Of a stretch of DNA of 64,000 nt, positions 62,205 through 64,000 are shown one piece after another. This stretch comes from Amphiura filiformis. Its lineage: Eukaryota; Echinodermata; Ophiuroidea; Amphilepidida; Amphiuridae. Made by a program: the position numbers and the translations under genes. The DNA lies in the NCBI RefSeq assembly GCF_039555335.1, contig NW_027305503.1, forward strand, positions 82,501 through 146,500, read 5' to 3'. Numbering within the stretch: position 1 is the stretch's first letter; the number at the start of each line of letters is the position of its first letter. The notes below the pieces were generated by a model that saw only the letters and a program-made list of their open reading frames with translations, did no database searches and was not told the DNA's origin.

Positions 62205-64000
62205 AATACAATACAATACAATACAATACAAAGAGCATTTGCGCCATTTCCATAAGGCTCAGAGCGCTTACAAAATACCTTAATACCTTAATACTACAAC
62301 TTAAAACTACATTTTGAAGGTGCATCTTAAAAATAATACAAATTACAATATCAATAAGAACATGTTATGGGAACAAATAAGTTTTAAGCGCTTTTTTGAA
62401 TGCATTTGTTGATGAAGATTGTCTAATATAGACAGGTAGCTTATTCCACTCTTTTGATGCAAAAACTGTAAAAGTTCTATCACCAGCTAAGACTCTAGTC
62501 ATGGGATAGTCAAGACGAAGATAATCATCGCAAGATCGGAGTTGTCTCTTTGGAACATACAATGATAAGCAATTTGACAAATATGTTGGTCCTTGGTTGT
62601 GAAGACATTTATATACAAGCAAAAGTAATTTGAAAATGATCCTTTGGCGTATTGGAAGCCAATGAAGTGATTTCAAAAGTGGACCCGCTGAGTGTTTTCG
62701 GTCGACTTCAAATACAAGACGTGCTGCCCAGTTTTGAAGACGTTGTAGACGAATAATATGAGTAGATGGTGATGAGGAGAGAAGGCCATTACAATAGTCA
62801 AGACGAGAAAGTATCAATGAACGTGTGGCATGATGACATGTAGGTTGGTCAATATATTTCCTAATTCTAGCGATGTTTCGAAGATGAAAGATAACAGATT
62901 TGCTAAGATTTGTAATATGAGAAGACATAGTCATGTGAGTATCGAAAAAAGCACCCAGATTCCTAATGGTCTTTGCAGATTCGATGCGTTCATTTCCAAT
63001 AGATAAAGTTACATTAGGTGGCAAATGTTTGTTATAATAATATGGTGATGCAGCTATAAAGAATTCTGTTTTACTATCATTTAACGACAGTTTGTTTGCA
63101 GTCATCCAGTTTTTTATATCTAATATACAATTTTGAAGTCGAATTATTGCACTGTCAAGATCGCCCGGCACTTTGGGATTAAATGATACATATAACTGTG
63201 TATCATCGGCATAAACATGATGAGAAACATTATGATAATTTGCAATGTCACCAACTGGAAGGGTGTACACAGTGTATCCAACAGGTCCAACTACAGAGCC
63301 CTGTGGCAAACCAAACTGCGAGATAATTGGCTCTGAGAGTTGACCTGCTATATCCACTTGGGTAGACCAATCAGCAAGATATGAACGAAACCAGTTTAGT
63401 GCGGGTCCTTTGACACAAATTCGTTGAGAAAGACGAGAAATTAAGATGTTATGATCAATTGTGTCAAAGGCAGCTGACAAGTCCAATAATACAAGAAGAA
63501 CAGCTCTGTTAGCATCAATTGAAAACATAATGTCATTTTTTACTTTTATAAGTGCTGATTCAGTGCTGTGCAGTGGTCTGTATGCTGATTGGTAAGGATC
63601 AGCAAGGTGGTTTAAATCCATATGTTCTGTAAGACGTGAGCATGCTATTTTTTCAATTAATTTGCCAACAAAAGTTATGTTGGCAACAGGTCTGTAGTTT
63701 GTGAGAACATTTTGATCCAGAGTTGGCTTTTTAAGGAGCGGCCTTATAATTGCAGAATGAGCTCCTTTTGGAAAAACTCCGGTAGAAAGAGAGACATTAA
63801 CAATATCAGTTAGCACTGGAAGAAGTTGAGGTAGATTCTTGTCTTTGAGGTACCATGTTGGGATGGGATCCAACCGACTAGTTTTGCTTGGTGATGACAT
63901 GATTATTTTCAATATTTCTTCATCAGTAGTTGGCCTAAACACTTCAAGTGGTGGAATATTTTCACAAGAAGAGTCACAAAAGCGATCAGGAACAGTAACA
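62205..64000 (-). mobile_element. LINE of the CR1/L2 group, copy 2, runs off the window
   Basis: The 3' end is an ATACA pentanucleotide run at about 62,205-62,231 (TGTAT in sense). A 3' UTR of about 130 bp with GTAAGCGCTCTGAGCCTTAT and a GCGC stem follows, and then the reverse-transcriptase coding region. It belongs to the same family as the copy at 15,674-18,470 but has a different tail unit. The 5' part lies beyond the window. Confidence 0.9.
62365..64000 (-). CDS. LINE reverse transcriptase (ORF2), open to the window edge
   Basis: The frame is open without a stop from 62,365 to the window end, giving at least 525 residues from an internal ATG at 63,942 and continuing upstream (…IPPLEVFRPTTDEEI). 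RT motifs in order: PSKTSRLDPIPTWYLK, NYRPVANITFVGKLIEKIA, DPYQSAYRPLHSTESALI, VLLVLLDLSAAFDTIDH (first catalytic Asp), FGLPQGSVVGPVGY and HHVYADDTQLYV (catalytic Asp pair). The C-terminal LQNWAARLVFEV...LHWLPIRQRIIFKLLL region and the ending KTYLFP match copy 1. The enzyme copies LINE RNA at nicked target DNA. The endonuclease domain would lie past the window. Intactness suggests a young copy. Confidence 0.9.
   Translation of the reverse strand, partial: VTVPDRFCDSSCENIPPLEVFRPTTDEEILKIIMSSPSKTSRLDPIPTWYLKDKNLPQLLPVLTDIVNVSLSTGVFPKGAHSAIIRPLLKKPTLDQNVLTNYRPVANITFVGKLIEKIACSRLTEHMDLNHLADPYQSAYRPLHSTESALIKVKNDIMFSIDANRAVLLVLLDLSAAFDTIDHNILISRLSQRICVKGPALNWFRSYLADWSTQVDIAGQLSEPIISQFGLPQGSVVGPVGYTVYTLPVGDIANYHNVSHHVYADDTQLYVSFNPKVPGDLDSAIIRLQNCILDIKNWMTANKLSLNDSKTEFFIAASPYYYNKHLPPNVTLSIGNERIESAKTIRNLGAFFDTHMTMSSHITNLSKSVIFHLRNIARIRKYIDQPTCHHATRSLILSRLDYCNGLLSSSPSTHIIRLQRLQNWAARLVFEVDRKHSAGPLLKSLHWLPIRQRIIFKLLLLVYKCLHNQGPTYLSNCLSLYVPKRQLRSCDDYLRLDYPMTRVLAGDRTFTVFASKEWNKLPVYIRQSSSTNAFKKALKTYLFP

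Overview
The window looks like repeat-dense genomic DNA of a marine deuterostome, most likely an echinoderm. This is inferred from long introns with GT/AG borders, an alpha-2,8-sialyltransferase gene, LINEs of the CR1/L2 group, and foldback and pearl/DINE-like repeats of kinds described from sea urchins and molluscs. The species cannot be read from the sequence. Host coding sequence is a small fraction; most of the window is mobile and tandem DNA.

Layout. 1-4.4 kb: sparse sequence with an element with terminal inverted repeats (2229-2762), an 860-bp palindrome (3056-3912) and a tRNA-like sequence. 4.4-5.8 kb: three consecutive coding exons of an ST8Sia-type sialyltransferase (+). 6.5-13.8 kb: a head-to-tail array of about seven Helitron-like non-autonomous elements (pearl/DINE-1 architecture), carrying about 25 copies of a DR1 nuclear-receptor motif. 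13.8-15.1 kb: a segment duplicated at 35.6-37.0 kb. 15.7-18.5 kb: a broken LINE (-). 19.5-24.4 kb: a 4.9-kb foldback. 24.4-30 kb: AT-rich DNA, a CpG-rich patch and several nested hairpin MITEs. 30.2-34.7 kb: a satellite with a monomer of about 185 bp and higher-order structure.

The main discovery is at 36,967-59,186: an apparently single 22.2-kb DNA transposon of the P-element superfamily. It is flanked by a target duplication of 7-9 bp, has CATAG...CTATG ends and a 14-bp subterminal inverted repeat, and the window also contains its pre-insertion (empty) site at 15,031-15,038. It holds two convergent multi-exon genes: a P/THAP9-like transposase of about 970 residues (+, seven exons) and an unrecognised protein of about 425 residues (-, three exons). 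They flank a 9.2-kb palindrome made of about 206-bp tandem repeats. Each gene has one apparent one-base frameshift, each in a T-run, so the element may be recent or nearly intact.

59.2-62.2 kb holds nested MITEs. 62.2 kb to the end is a second LINE of the same family whose reverse-transcriptase frame is open and runs off the window.
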